A stretch of DNA of 52,355 bases from Acidimicrobiia bacterium (GTDB lineage Bacteria; Acidobacteriota; Vicinamibacteria; Vicinamibacterales; UBA2999), in NCBI GenBank assembly GCA_016871275.1, contig VFZG01000023.1:1-52355 (forward strand), given 5' to 3'. The notes under the pieces were generated by a model, which ran no database searches, was not told where the DNA came from, and was given only the letters and a program-made list of their open reading frames with translations. The position numbers were made by a program, and so were the translations under genes. Positions 15,075 to 23,596 of the stretch are shown here, piece after piece. Numbering within the stretch: the first letter of the stretch is position 1; each line of letters opens with the position of its first letter.

Positions 15075-18062
15075 CTACTGTCCGCGCTTCACCAGTTCCG
15101 CCACGTCGTAGGCGCGGCCGTTGGCCACCACTTTCCTGACCTTGTAGGTGCTGGAAATATTCGCGAGCGGATCGCCGTCGATGGCAATCAGATCCGCCAG
15201 CTTCCCGGGCTCGATGGTGCCGCCGTCATACCCAAGCGCGATCGCCGGGTTGACCGTGGCGGTCTTCAGCGCATCGAACGTCGACATGCCGGCCATCACG
15301 TAGGACTTCAGTTCGCCGTGGAGGTTGATCCCGTTCGGCGTGTCGGTACCGGCGACCACAAGGCCGCCCGCCTTCATGACATCGAGCACCATCTTCCCGC
15401 TGCCGCCCCGGGGATCACCACCGCCGCCGGCGGCGGCGGTCACGGGCTGGGCGGCAACCTGCCGTTGAATCCACTGTGGATAGAGCCGGAAGCGCGGATC
15501 GTTCTTCAGCGCCAGATCGGCCTCGAACAACTCGCGCGTGCCGCCGCCGGAAATCATCGGGCAGAAGATGCGGCGGCTCTTGCCAAACAGCTGGACGACA
15601 TCTTCATAGGCCGTTTGCAGCGTGGCCATCTTCGGCGAATAGCCACGGCGGCTGGTCGCCGCGGTGTGCTCGGTGTTGTCGACACCAACCATCGCGGCCG
15701 GAAAGATCTCATGCGTGGCGACCGGGAGGCCGATGCTGTGCGCGAATTCAACCATGCGCTTCTGCTGCACGTCCGGCAGCCGGACGTAGCTCTTGATCAA
15801 GTCATGCTCGAGGACTTTGGCGCGTTGCAACTCCATTTCGAACTGGCTGACGCTGGAGATCGCGATGCCCATCTTGTAGTAGACGCGATTCCACTCCATC
15901 AGGTAGCCGGTACCGTAGACGCGCGGACCGGGCCGCACGCCCGCTTCGTTGGCCTCGCGATCCTCGACCGCTTCGTAGGGCGTGTTTCCCGGACTGCGCA
16001 CGGTGGTCACGCCAAACGACAGCCACGCACGTCCTTGCGAAGCGCCGAAGTCCTTCTGCAAATGCGAGTGGAACTCGGTCAGCCCCGGCATTACGGTCAG
16101 GTCTGACGCATCGACCACTTCGGCCTTCACATGGTTGGCCGCGGCGTGCGGCACCACCGACGTAATGCGGTTGCCGGTGACGATGATGTCGACGTGCGAG
16201 CGCAGCGTGGGCGACTTCATGTCGAGCAGCCGGCCGGCGTGCACCACCACGCGCGTCTTCGGAATCGCCGGCGTCCACGTCATGCTGAACGGCACGGTCC
16301 TGGTTTCGCCGCTCTCGATGTCGACAATGCGGAGTTGATCGAGCGACTGATACAGGATGTGCCGCGAGTCACCCTGCCAGCTTGGCGAGTGCGCACTGTC
16401 GGACGTGATGCGCCGCGGCGGTCCCAGCGGTTCGCCGTTCGCCGCGACCGGCCACACCGCCAGCACGCCTTCGTAGATCGCCGCCATCTTGCTGCCGTCG
16501 GGCGACCACACGGGTCCGGCGCCACCGCGTGAATCGATCGACAGCATCGGAATCGGGGCGTACCACTTCACATCCCCGCCGGTCGCGGCGATCGTCTGCA
16601 CCTGGTTGGTGCCCTCGCGGAACCGCACCGTCATCGGCGCGATGCCGGCGAGGGCGATGCGGGTGCCGTCGGCCGACCAGGTCGGCGTGCCGGGCTGCGG
16701 CAGCGACTCGTGAATCCGCCGGATGCGCCCTGATTCGATATCCAGAATCGACATCTCGGCGACGCGCCACATGCCGTCGACATTGAAGAACACGATCCGC
16801 CTGCCGTCCGGCGAGAACGAAGCGCCCTGCGGCTGCGTGGCGATGTTGGTCACCTTCTGACTCACACCCGTCTTGAAGTTGTGAATCCAGAGCTGCAGGT
16901 GCGCGCTGTCCTTATCCGACGAATAGACGAGCGAACTGCCGTCGGGCGACCACGACGGATCGGTGTCGAGCGCCGCGTCCTTGGTCAGGTTGACCGGGGA
17001 ACCGCCGGCGGCCGGCATCACGTAAATGTCGCCCACCGCCGCGAACGCGATCCGCGTCCCATCGGGTGAGATCACCGGCCGGACGATGCCGAGCGTCTTG
17101 CGCGGTGTCGCAGACGTGAAGTCGCGCCGCTTGCGCGCATACTCGGGATGGATCACCGGCATCGTGGCGGTGAACTCCACCGTTTGCAGGGGCAGGCCGG
17201 AGACCGAGCGGCGCCGGATCTTGCCGTCCGACACATACAGGTATTCCGACGAAGACGCCCAGGACGCCCGAAAGGCGAACACGTTCTCGCTGTCGGTGAC
17301 GGCCTGACCATCAATCTCGTACCGCGTCTGCTGTCCCTGCGTGACGTGGTACAACAGCTGCCCGGCCGGCCCCCAGGATGGCGCATCGACACGCGCACCC
17401 GTGACGCTGCGCAGGCGGCGATCGTCCAGCGTTCGGACATTCATGGCCCAGAGCGATTCGTAGTTGTCGCGCGACGTGGCGAACACGATTTCACTGTCAT
17501 CCGGCGACCAGCTGGGCATGAACTCTTCGCTGGCATGCTTGGTAATCTGCTTCAGTTCGTTGCTGCGCAGGTCGAGCGTCCAGATGTTGTAGTCGCTCCC
17601 CATCGCGTTGCCGCGATCGGACGAGAAGGCGATCCGGGTGCCGTCATGGGAGAAGATCGGCTCGCGGTCGTCAAAGGTGCCCCATGTCAGCTTGCGCTGA
17701 TTCGAGCCGTCGGGATTGATGGCCCAGATGTCGTAGCCGCCGTCGCGATACGCGAAGAACACGATCGTCCGCCCGTCCGGCGACCAGCGCGGCTGGCGCG
17801 CGTCGTTGAACACATCGGTAATGCGTTTCATGGCGCCGCCCGTGGCCGGCATCAGCCAGATGCTGCCCTGCATATCGGTCGCGATGGTGCGGCCGTCGGG
17901 GGCAATCGCCGCCGACATCGACGTGCCTTCACTCACCGTCACGTCGACTGGCGCCGCAACCGGCGGCGCGGCCGCGCGGCGAACAGCAGGCGGCTGCTGC
18001 GCCTGCCCAGCCAGGCCGGCAACCAGGGCGGAGAGCGTGAACGACATGAACTGGCGCGTCAT
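15075..18062 (-). CDS. Secreted TolB-propeller amidohydrolase
   Basis: This 995-aa exported protein starts at the ATG at 18062 with a short signal peptide (FTLSALVAGLAGQAQQ). About 600 residues of WD40/TolB-like beta-propeller repeats follow, recognisable by recurring SPDG motifs. The C-terminal third is a metal-dependent amidohydrolase: HSH in EFHSHLQKD for metal binding, a later H in PVATHEIF, and the catalytic Asp in VVAGTDTPNG, ending in the usual GKLADLIAIDGDPL segment. Such fusions are common in acidobacterial and related genomes, and their substrates (cyclic amides, peptides or esters) are unknown. The frame is open far upstream but without the family sequence. TAAGAT lies seven bases before the ATG, which suggests a leaderless transcript. 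Confidence 0.85.
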   Translation of the reverse strand: MTRQFMSFTLSALVAGLAGQAQQPPAVRRAAAPPVAAPVDVTVSEGTSMSAAIAPDGRTIATDMQGSIWLMPATGGAMKRITDVFNDARQPRWSPDGRTIVFFAYRDGGYDIWAINPDGSNQRKLTWGTFDDREPIFSHDGTRIAFSSDRGNAMGSDYNIWTLDLRSNELKQITKHASEEFMPSWSPDDSEIVFATSRDNYESLWAMNVRTLDDRRLRSVTGARVDAPSWGPAGQLLYHVTQGQQTRYEIDGQAVTDSENVFAFRASWASSSEYLYVSDGKIRRRSVSGLPLQTVEFTATMPVIHPEYARKRRDFTSATPRKTLGIVRPVISPDGTRIAFAAVGDIYVMPAAGGSPVNLTKDAALDTDPSWSPDGSSLVYSSDKDSAHLQLWIHNFKTGVSQKVTNIATQPQGASFSPDGRRIVFFNVDGMWRVAEMSILDIESGRIRRIHESLPQPGTPTWSADGTRIALAGIAPMTVRFREGTNQVQTIAATGGDVKWYAPIPMLSIDSRGGAGPVWSPDGSKMAAIYEGVLAVWPVAANGEPLGPPRRITSDSAHSPSWQGDSRHILYQSLDQLRIVDIESGETRTVPFSMTWTPAIPKTRVVVHAGRLLDMKSPTLRSHVDIIVTGNRITSVVPHAAANHVKAEVVDASDLTVMPGLTEFHSHLQKDFGASQGRAWLSFGVTTVRSPGNTPYEAVEDREANEAGVRPGPRVYGTGYLMEWNRVYYKMGIAISSVSQFEMELQRAKVLEHDLIKSYVRLPDVQQKRMVEFAHSIGLPVATHEIFPAAMVGVDNTEHTAATSRRGYSPKMATLQTAYEDVVQLFGKSRRIFCPMISGGGTRELFEADLALKNDPRFRLYPQWIQRQVAAQPVTAAAGGGGDPRGGSGKMVLDVMKAGGLVVAGTDTPNGINLHGELKSYVMAGMSTFDALKTATVNPAIALGYDGGTIEPGKLADLIAIDGDPLANISSTYKVRKVVANGRAYDVAELVKRGQ

Positions 18063-18188
18063 GGCGCGAATCTTATCCCGAACCGCCCAGCTGCGCCGGC
18101 GACGGTCCGTCGGGTGTACAAGGGAGCAGGCTGAGGACCACCCTGACAATACTCCAGGCCTGACGCTGCCGGCACGGCAGAGCAAAGA

Positions 18189-19010
18189 GTGAGCAAAATC
18201 CGCACGGGGGTCGTTGCCATCACCGCTCGTTGCTTGACGTTCGTCCTGGTCGCGTCGGCGCCGGCGCTCGCCCAGGAGGCCGCCATCCTCGGCTCCGCGG
18301 TTGACGGCACGAAAGCCGCCGTGCCGGGCGTCACCATGACCGCCACCGCCACCATGATCGATACCGGACGCGCGGCGGTGGCCGTCACCGACGAGCGGGG
18401 CGAATACCGCCTTCGCCACCTGGCGCCTGGCCGCTAATCCGTCCAAGCCGAATTGTCAGGGTTCACCACCGTCGTCGTGCCCGAGGTCGAATTGCTGGTC
18501 GGTCAAAATCATTCGCTGCCGCTGATGATGCAAGTGGCGGCGCTGCCTGAAACATTGACCGTGAACGGCGGCATTCGCTGGGATGCCGATGGAGGGGCGC
18601 TCGATCCGCCGCACATCACGACCAAGGGCTCGTTCAATCCGGCGGGCGGCGCGCCGTAGCCTGATATCGATCTGGGACCTGGCGATCTGCTCTACCCCGG
18701 CGACCTCCGTGACCTGGCGCCGCGTGGCGCCGCGTGGCGGCTTCACCTGGAACGCGGGTGGGAAAGGCACGCTGGTCGTGCGCGGCGGCAGCAGGCTGTA
18801 CTACAGCATCCCCGATTCGAACACCACCTTCAGCATTCAGTCGTTCAACGGCCCGATCAGCCGCTGGTCGATCGCCTGCGCGAGGGAGGCTACCGGGTGA
18901 TTCACGCCGGCCACCCTCCTGGACGGGCGCGATCACTGCCAGCTGTTTGAAGACTGCGACGGGCACTACAACGGCCGCGGTTATGCCGTGACCGCCGATA
19001 TTGTCGCCTC
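18189..19010 (+). pseudogene. Decayed Oar-like TonB-dependent receptor with carboxypeptidase-regulatory domain
   Basis: A GTG start at 18189 begins a signal peptide and a carboxypeptidase-like regulatory domain (AVTDERGEYRLRHLAPGR) typical of Oar/SusC-like outer-membrane receptors. An in-frame TAA stands at 18435, after which the same frame continues with receptor sequence (GFTTVVVPEVELLVGQN). The text then jumps to a barrel-like GGIRWD, so the plug and most of the barrel appear deleted. A second stop lies at 18657. The DLRDLAPR segment is still in the original frame, but a tandem 10-bp duplication (18715-18734) shifts it. Removing one unit restores DLRDLAPRGGFTWNAG. A further stop lies at 18898. 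The right end is uncertain. The remnant reaches the 3' end of gltX. Confidence 0.8.
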
Positions 19011-19015
19011 GTCGA

Positions 19016-20485
19016 TTACCGACGTCCTGCCACCGCGGCAGCGCGTTCCCGGCAACCCATGACGGGCGCAAGCCCGGACGCGGCGCCGAGATCTGCGGCG
19101 GTGTCGATGGCCGGCACGATCAAGTCGAGCTCCGGCCCGACGTGTGCCCCGGTGAGGATCACGCGGATCGGGTGAAACAGGTTCTTGCCCTTCAGGCCGG
19201 TGCGATCCTTCACGCGATTCGCCACCACGCGGAATTGTTCTGTGGCCGTCATGCGAGGCGCCGCGGCCAGCTCCTCGGCCAGCGCGGTCACGAGCGCCGG
19301 TTCGATCGCCTCGGTCGTCACGTCCTGCCGGAAGACCGACTCCAGTCGATCGGCCAGCTGCGGCAGACGATCGACCGACTGCGCCATCGCGGGCAGCACC
19401 GCGACCAGCCAGTGTCGGGCCGCTGCCGACAAGTCGCCGACGATCTGTCCGCGGTCGCGCAGGAATCGCTCGGCGAGCGTGGCCAGGCGCGCCGGCTCAC
19501 ACGCCTTCAGGTAATGGCGATTCACCCAGGCCAGCTTGTCCTCGTCGAACACTCCGGAGGCGTGCGATACGTTCTCGAGGCGGAAGCGGCGCGCGAGCTC
19601 GTCCGCTGGCAGGAGCTCTTCGTTCTGTCCTGGCGACCACCCGATCAGCGCGAGGTAGTTGACGAGCGCTTCCGGCAGGTAGCCCTTGTCGCGGAACTCC
19701 TTGACGGACGTGGCGCCATGCCGCTTCGACAACGGCGCGTGATCGGGCCCCATCACCAACGACAGGTGCGCAAAGCGCGGCTGCTGGTAGTCGAACGCTT
19801 CGTACAACAGGATCTGCCGAGGGGTATTCGAAATGTGATCCTCGCCGCGGATGACATGCGTCACCTTCATCAACGCGTCATCAATCACCACCGCGTAGTT
19901 GTAGGCGGGAATGCCGTCGGAGCGCACCAGCACCGGGTCGCCGATGACGTCGGTGTGAAACGTGACGTCGCCGCGGACGATGTCGTTGAAGGTGACGTTG
20001 CGGCCTTCGGGCACGCGGAGGCGGACCACCGCCCGTTCGCCGCCGGCTTTCCGGCGGCGGGCCTCCTCGAGCGGGATGTTCCGGCACGTCCCGGCATACT
20101 TCGGCGGCAGGCCGGCGGCAAGCTGCGACTGGCGATGCGCGTCCAGTGTGGCTTCGGCACAGAAGCAGTAGTAGCCCTTGCCCTCGGTCAGCAGCCGATT
20201 CATGTGATCGACATAGGACCGCATGCGCTCGGTCTGGCGGTAGGGCGGAAACGGGCCGCCGACCTCCACGCCCTCATCCCACTGCAGCCCCATCCAGCGC
20301 AGGTCTTCGAGAATGGCCTGCTCGGACGCCTTGGTCGAGCGTTCGAAGTCGGTGTCTTCGATACGCAGAATGAAGGTGCCCTGCTGCCCGCGGGCCAGCA
20401 ACCAGTTGAACAAGGCCGTTCTGGCGTTGCCGACGTGCAATTGGCCGGTTGGTGACGGCGCGAAACGAACTCTCATTAGCAGCAT
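19016..20485 (-). CDS. gltX: Glutamyl-tRNA synthetase
   Basis: The class I synthetase charges tRNA-Glu with glutamate. The 489-aa protein has the HIGH-like motif HVGN near residue 18, the conserved LRIEDTDFERS segment, VIRGEDHISNTP, and the KMSKS-like LSKRHG. The C-terminal anticodon-binding helical domain ends with KGKNLFHPIRVILTG, as in the family. The first ATG (20485) and a second one three codons later (20476) are both possible, and I kept the longer. The final residues read into the decayed receptor on the other strand, and the stop at 19016 may differ from the ancestral one. ispDF and gltX are neighbours here, as in Bacillus. Confidence 0.95.
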   Translation of the reverse strand: MLLMRVRFAPSPTGQLHVGNARTALFNWLLARGQQGTFILRIEDTDFERSTKASEQAILEDLRWMGLQWDEGVEVGGPFPPYRQTERMRSYVDHMNRLLTEGKGYYCFCAEATLDAHRQSQLAAGLPPKYAGTCRNIPLEEARRRKAGGERAVVRLRVPEGRNVTFNDIVRGDVTFHTDVIGDPVLVRSDGIPAYNYAVVIDDALMKVTHVIRGEDHISNTPRQILLYEAFDYQQPRFAHLSLVMGPDHAPLSKRHGATSVKEFRDKGYLPEALVNYLALIGWSPGQNEELLPADELARRFRLENVSHASGVFDEDKLAWVNRHYLKACEPARLATLAERFLRDRGQIVGDLSAAARHWLVAVLPAMAQSVDRLPQLADRLESVFRQDVTTEAIEPALVTALAEELAAAPRMTATEQFRVVANRVKDRTGLKGKNLFHPIRVILTGAHVGPELDLIVPAIDTAADLGAASGLAPVMGCRERAAAVAGRR

Positions 20486-20536
20486 CGGATCTTACCAGCT
20501 ATGTCGTATGCTTCCCGTGACCTGGAGGGTCAATAC

Positions 20537-21088
20537 ATGAAACGAATCATCCTTGTAGGCGGTGGCGCCCTGGCCCTGACGGCAGGTGTGCTGGCACAAA
20601 CCCCGGCGGGCAACTTCGATGCGTCTTTGGCGGCCGCACCGGCCAACATGCGTGACGGCGCGATGGTGATCAAGTGGAAGGCCGACGGGACGTACGACAC
20701 GCTGCGTCCCGGCACCAACCGGCTGATGTGCTACGACCAGGCGGGCGACGCCGGCGAGCAGCCGGTCTCGTCGCAGTGCACCAGCATCGGCAATCTCGAA
20801 CGCGTCAAGCAGAACAAGATCTACGAAGCGAAGATTGCCGATCGGAAGGAGCGCGAAGCGGCGTTTACGGAAATGGAAAAGGCCGGCACCCGCGTGAAGC
20901 CGGAATTCGGCTCGGTGTTCTACACCAGGCAGGGCAAGGACGCGGCGACCGCGCGGCTCCACGTCACCATCGCGGTGCCGAACGCGACCACCGCAACGAT
21001 TGGCTTACCCGACAACAACAAGATGGGCGGCGCGTGGATCATGGGCGCGGGCACGACCGGCGCGCACATCATGACGCCGGGGTCCTAG
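20537..21088 (+). CDS. Exported protein of unknown function
   Basis: The 183-aa product begins with a clear signal peptide (MKRIILVGGGALALTAGVLAQ). I do not recognise the mature part. It contains two cysteines that could form a disulfide (MCYDQ and SSQCTS), a lysine- and glutamate-rich middle helix (QNKIYEAKIADRKEREAAF), and a Gly/Thr-rich end. I chose the ATG at 20537 because GGAGGGT lies six bases before it and because the signal peptide starts there. An upstream in-frame start adds only non-hydrophobic residues. It is divergent from gltX and its stop shares the bases CTAG with the ispDF stop. Confidence 0.75.
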   Translation: MKRIILVGGGALALTAGVLAQTPAGNFDASLAAAPANMRDGAMVIKWKADGTYDTLRPGTNRLMCYDQAGDAGEQPVSSQCTSIGNLERVKQNKIYEAKIADRKEREAAFTEMEKAGTRVKPEFGSVFYTRQGKDAATARLHVTIAVPNATTATIGLPDNNKMGGAWIMGAGTTGAHIMTPGS

Positions 21089-22251
21089 GACTTCTGCAGC
21101 AGCGCCACCGCGTGGCACGCCATTGATTCACCGCGTCCCATGCTGTCGACGCCTTCGTTGGTTTTGCCCTTGATGCTGACGGCGCTCAAGTCGACCTCGA
21201 GCGCCGCAGCCAGCTTCGCGCGCATCGCGTCGAGATAGGGCAGCAGCTTCGGCCGCTGCGCGATCACCGTCACATCCACGTTCGACACGCGATAGCCCGC
21301 GCCGTGGACTTTCGCGACCGCGGCGGTCAGCAGCGCGATGCTGTCGGCGTCCTTCCACGTCGCATCCGTGTCTGGGAACATGCGGCCGATGTCGCCGGCG
21401 CCGGCGGCGCCGAGAATCGCATCGGTGACCGCGTGGCACACGATGTCGGCGTCTGAATGGCCGCTCAAGCCGAGCGCGAAGTCGATACGTACGCCTGCCA
21501 GGATCAGCGGCCGGCCCGCGACCAGCGTGTGGAGATCGTAGCCGTTGCCAATTCGCACGTGTGGCGTCCGCGGACCGGCCGCCTGAGCGGCGGCCAAATC
21601 ATCTGGGGTGGTGATCTTGATGTTGCGCCGATCGCCCTCGACGACGTGAACCGGCATGCCCAGGCGCTCGACCAGCATCGCCTCGTCGGTCGCGTCTACG
21701 TCCCTGCCTTCGCTGAGGGCCCGCGCCAGCACGTCGCGCCGGAACGCCTGCGGCGTCTGGGCCAGGAACACTGTGTCCCGCGGGATGGTGCCGCGAATCA
21801 GCCGCGAGCCGTCGGCGTTGGCCTCACCGGTGTGCTTCACGGTGTCGCGCGTGGCAATGGCGGCGATGGCCGCGCCGTACGCCTTCGCGCCGTCGATCAC
21901 GCGGCCAATCACCGCTGCGGTCACGAACGGCCGGGCGGCATCGTGAATCAGGATCACGTCGGACTGCGTCGAGGTCTTCGCAAACGCGTTGGCCACCGAA
22001 TCCTGCCGGCGCGCGCCACCGGTCGTGAAGACGATCGGCCTGGCGATTGCCGCGCGCAGCCGCGTCGATTCAGCGTCGAGGCGATCCTCGGGCAGCGCCA
22101 CCACGATCTCGTTGATGCGCGCGTGGTCGGCCAGCGCGGCCACGCTCAGTTCGAGAATCGATCGGCCGCCGATGTCGAGAAACTGCTTCGGCCGATCGGC
22201 GCCAAGGCGCAGTCCCCGGCCGCCGGCGGCAACGATCGCGGCGACGTGCAT
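21085..22251 (-). CDS. ispDF: Bifunctional IspD/IspF of the MEP isoprenoid pathway
   Basis: One 388-aa protein joins two MEP-pathway enzymes. Residues 1-225 are IspD, 2-C-methyl-D-erythritol 4-phosphate cytidylyltransferase: AAIVAAGGRGLRLG, KQF, HDAARPFV near residue 103, and TDEA. Residues 232-388 are IspF, the 2,4-cyclodiphosphate synthase: metal ligands D239, H241 and H273, and the C-terminal KGKTNEGVDSMGRGE. IspE, the enzyme that acts between them, is not fused. I chose the ATG at 22251 because it matches the family N-terminus. A GTG three codons earlier is possible. Fused ispDF genes are known from several proteobacteria and acidobacteria. The gene ends head-to-tail against the unknown exported protein. 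Confidence 0.95.
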   Translation of the reverse strand: MHVAAIVAAGGRGLRLGADRPKQFLDIGGRSILELSVAALADHARINEIVVALPEDRLDAESTRLRAAIARPIVFTTGGARRQDSVANAFAKTSTQSDVILIHDAARPFVTAAVIGRVIDGAKAYGAAIAAIATRDTVKHTGEANADGSRLIRGTIPRDTVFLAQTPQAFRRDVLARALSEGRDVDATDEAMLVERLGMPVHVVEGDRRNIKITTPDDLAAAQAAGPRTPHVRIGNGYDLHTLVAGRPLILAGVRIDFALGLSGHSDADIVCHAVTDAILGAAGAGDIGRMFPDTDATWKDADSIALLTAAVAKVHGAGYRVSNVDVTVIAQRPKLLPYLDAMRAKLAAALEVDLSAVSIKGKTNEGVDSMGRGESMACHAVALLQKS

Positions 22252-22280
22252 ATCAGACACCGAAGAGTATCACCCCGCGT

Positions 22281-22386
22281 TTGTAACGGGGACTGACCCC
22301 ACCACCACCCGATTCGCGGCAATTTTTGCCACACGACGCAGAAATTGCGACAAAATGCGGGGTTGAGGGGTCAGTCCCCGTTACAA
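22281..22386. mobile_element. 106-bp MITE/REPIN-like element with perfect 20-bp terminal inverted repeats
   Basis: The ends, 22281-22300 and 22367-22386, are perfect inverted copies of a 20-base sequence containing GGGGACTGACCCC. The 66-base centre has its own AT-richer inverted words (GCAATTT/AAATTGC) and no coding potential. GGGGTCAGTCCCC-type palindromes are familiar as REP elements mobilised in trans by IS200-like REP-associated tyrosine transposases, but that link is from memory, not shown here. The element fills the divergent ispDF-thiolase spacer and ends one base before the thiolase ATG. Confidence 0.8.
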
Positions 22387-22387
22387 C

Positions 22388-23572
22388 ATGCGTGACGCCG
22401 TCATCGTTGCGAGCAGCAGGACGCCGCTCGCCAAGTCCCACCGCGGATCGTTCAACATCACCCGGCCAGACGATCTGGCCGCGCACTGCATCACCGACGT
22501 CCTGCGGAAAGCGCCTGGGGTTGCGCCGGCGGATGTCGAGGAAGTCATTCTCGGTTGCGGCCAGCCGCACGGACCGCAGGGACATAATGTCGCCCGGGTG
22601 GCGGCACTGCGCGCCGGGCTGCCGATCACGACCGCGGGGCTGACGGTCAACCGCTTCTGCAACTCGGGGCTGCAGGCGATTGCACAGGCGGCCCACATGA
22701 TCCTGCTCGAGGGCGCCGAGGTCGTGATTGGCGGCGGCGTCGAGTCGATCACGATGATGCAGCGCGACAACTCCCCGAACCCGGTCGTCAAGGAACAGCA
22801 TCCCGGCCTCTACCTGGTGATGGGTGATACCGCGGAGGTCGTCGCCAAGCGCTACAATCTCTCGCGGCTCGCGCAGGACGAGTACTCGCTGATCAGCCAG
22901 CAACGTGTTGCCCAGGCGCAGCAGAGCGGATTTTTCGCGGGCGAGATTGCGCCGATCCAGGTGCGGCGCGCCATCCTCGACAAGAAGACCGGCGAGAAGG
23001 TCAGCGAACAGGACGCGCGCGTTGAGCGCGACGAGTGCAACCGCGCTGACACCACGCTCGAAGGACTGCAGAAGCTGGCGCCGGTATTCGACACCACGAG
23101 CGGCCACGGGAGTGTCACCGCCGGTAATTCGTCACAACTGTCGGACGGCGCGTCAGCGACGCTGGTAATGTCGAGCGATCGCGCGAAGGCGCTCGGACTC
23201 ACACCGCTGCTGGTATTCCGCGGCTACGCGGTCGCCGGCTGCGAGCCTGATGAAATGGGCATCGGCCCGGTCTACGCCGTGCCGAAGCTTTTGAAGAAGC
23301 ACGGTTTGAAGGCCGACGATATCGATGTGTGGGAATTGAACGAAGCGTTCGCGTCGCAGGTGATCTACTGCCGCGACAAGATCGGCATCCCGATGGATCG
23401 CCTGAACCCCAACGGCGGCTCGATCGCGATCGGTCACCCGTTCGGCATGACCGGTTCGCGACTGGTCGGCACCATCGCCAACCAGATGCAGCGCACCAAC
23501 GCGCGCTACGGCGTCGTCACGATGTGCGTCGGCGGTGGCCAGGGCGCTGCGGCGCTCTTCGAGCGCGCGTGA
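22388..23572 (+). CDS. Acetyl-CoA C-acyltransferase (thiolase)
   Basis: A 394-aa thiolase catalyses the last step of beta-oxidation or the reverse condensation. The nucleophile C91 is in NRFCNSG, H350 in IGHPFGMTG, and the second cysteine C380 in CVGGGQGAAALFE, so the triad is complete. The N-terminus MRDAVIVASSRTP fits the family exactly, so the ATG at 22388 is very likely right. It directly abuts the palindromic element, and no Shine-Dalgarno lies at a normal distance (the nearest GAGGGG is about 17 bases upstream, inside the element). It is convergent with the FadJ-type gene whose multifunctional product makes its substrate. FadA, AtoB or PaaJ assignment cannot be made from sequence alone. 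Confidence 0.93.
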   Translation: MRDAVIVASSRTPLAKSHRGSFNITRPDDLAAHCITDVLRKAPGVAPADVEEVILGCGQPHGPQGHNVARVAALRAGLPITTAGLTVNRFCNSGLQAIAQAAHMILLEGAEVVIGGGVESITMMQRDNSPNPVVKEQHPGLYLVMGDTAEVVAKRYNLSRLAQDEYSLISQQRVAQAQQSGFFAGEIAPIQVRRAILDKKTGEKVSEQDARVERDECNRADTTLEGLQKLAPVFDTTSGHGSVTAGNSSQLSDGASATLVMSSDRAKALGLTPLLVFRGYAVAGCEPDEMGIGPVYAVPKLLKKHGLKADDIDVWELNEAFASQVIYCRDKIGIPMDRLNPNGGSIAIGHPFGMTGSRLVGTIANQMQRTNARYGVVTMCVGGGQGAAALFERA

Positions 23573-23596
23573 GCGGCAGGTGCCGCCGCTGGCCGG

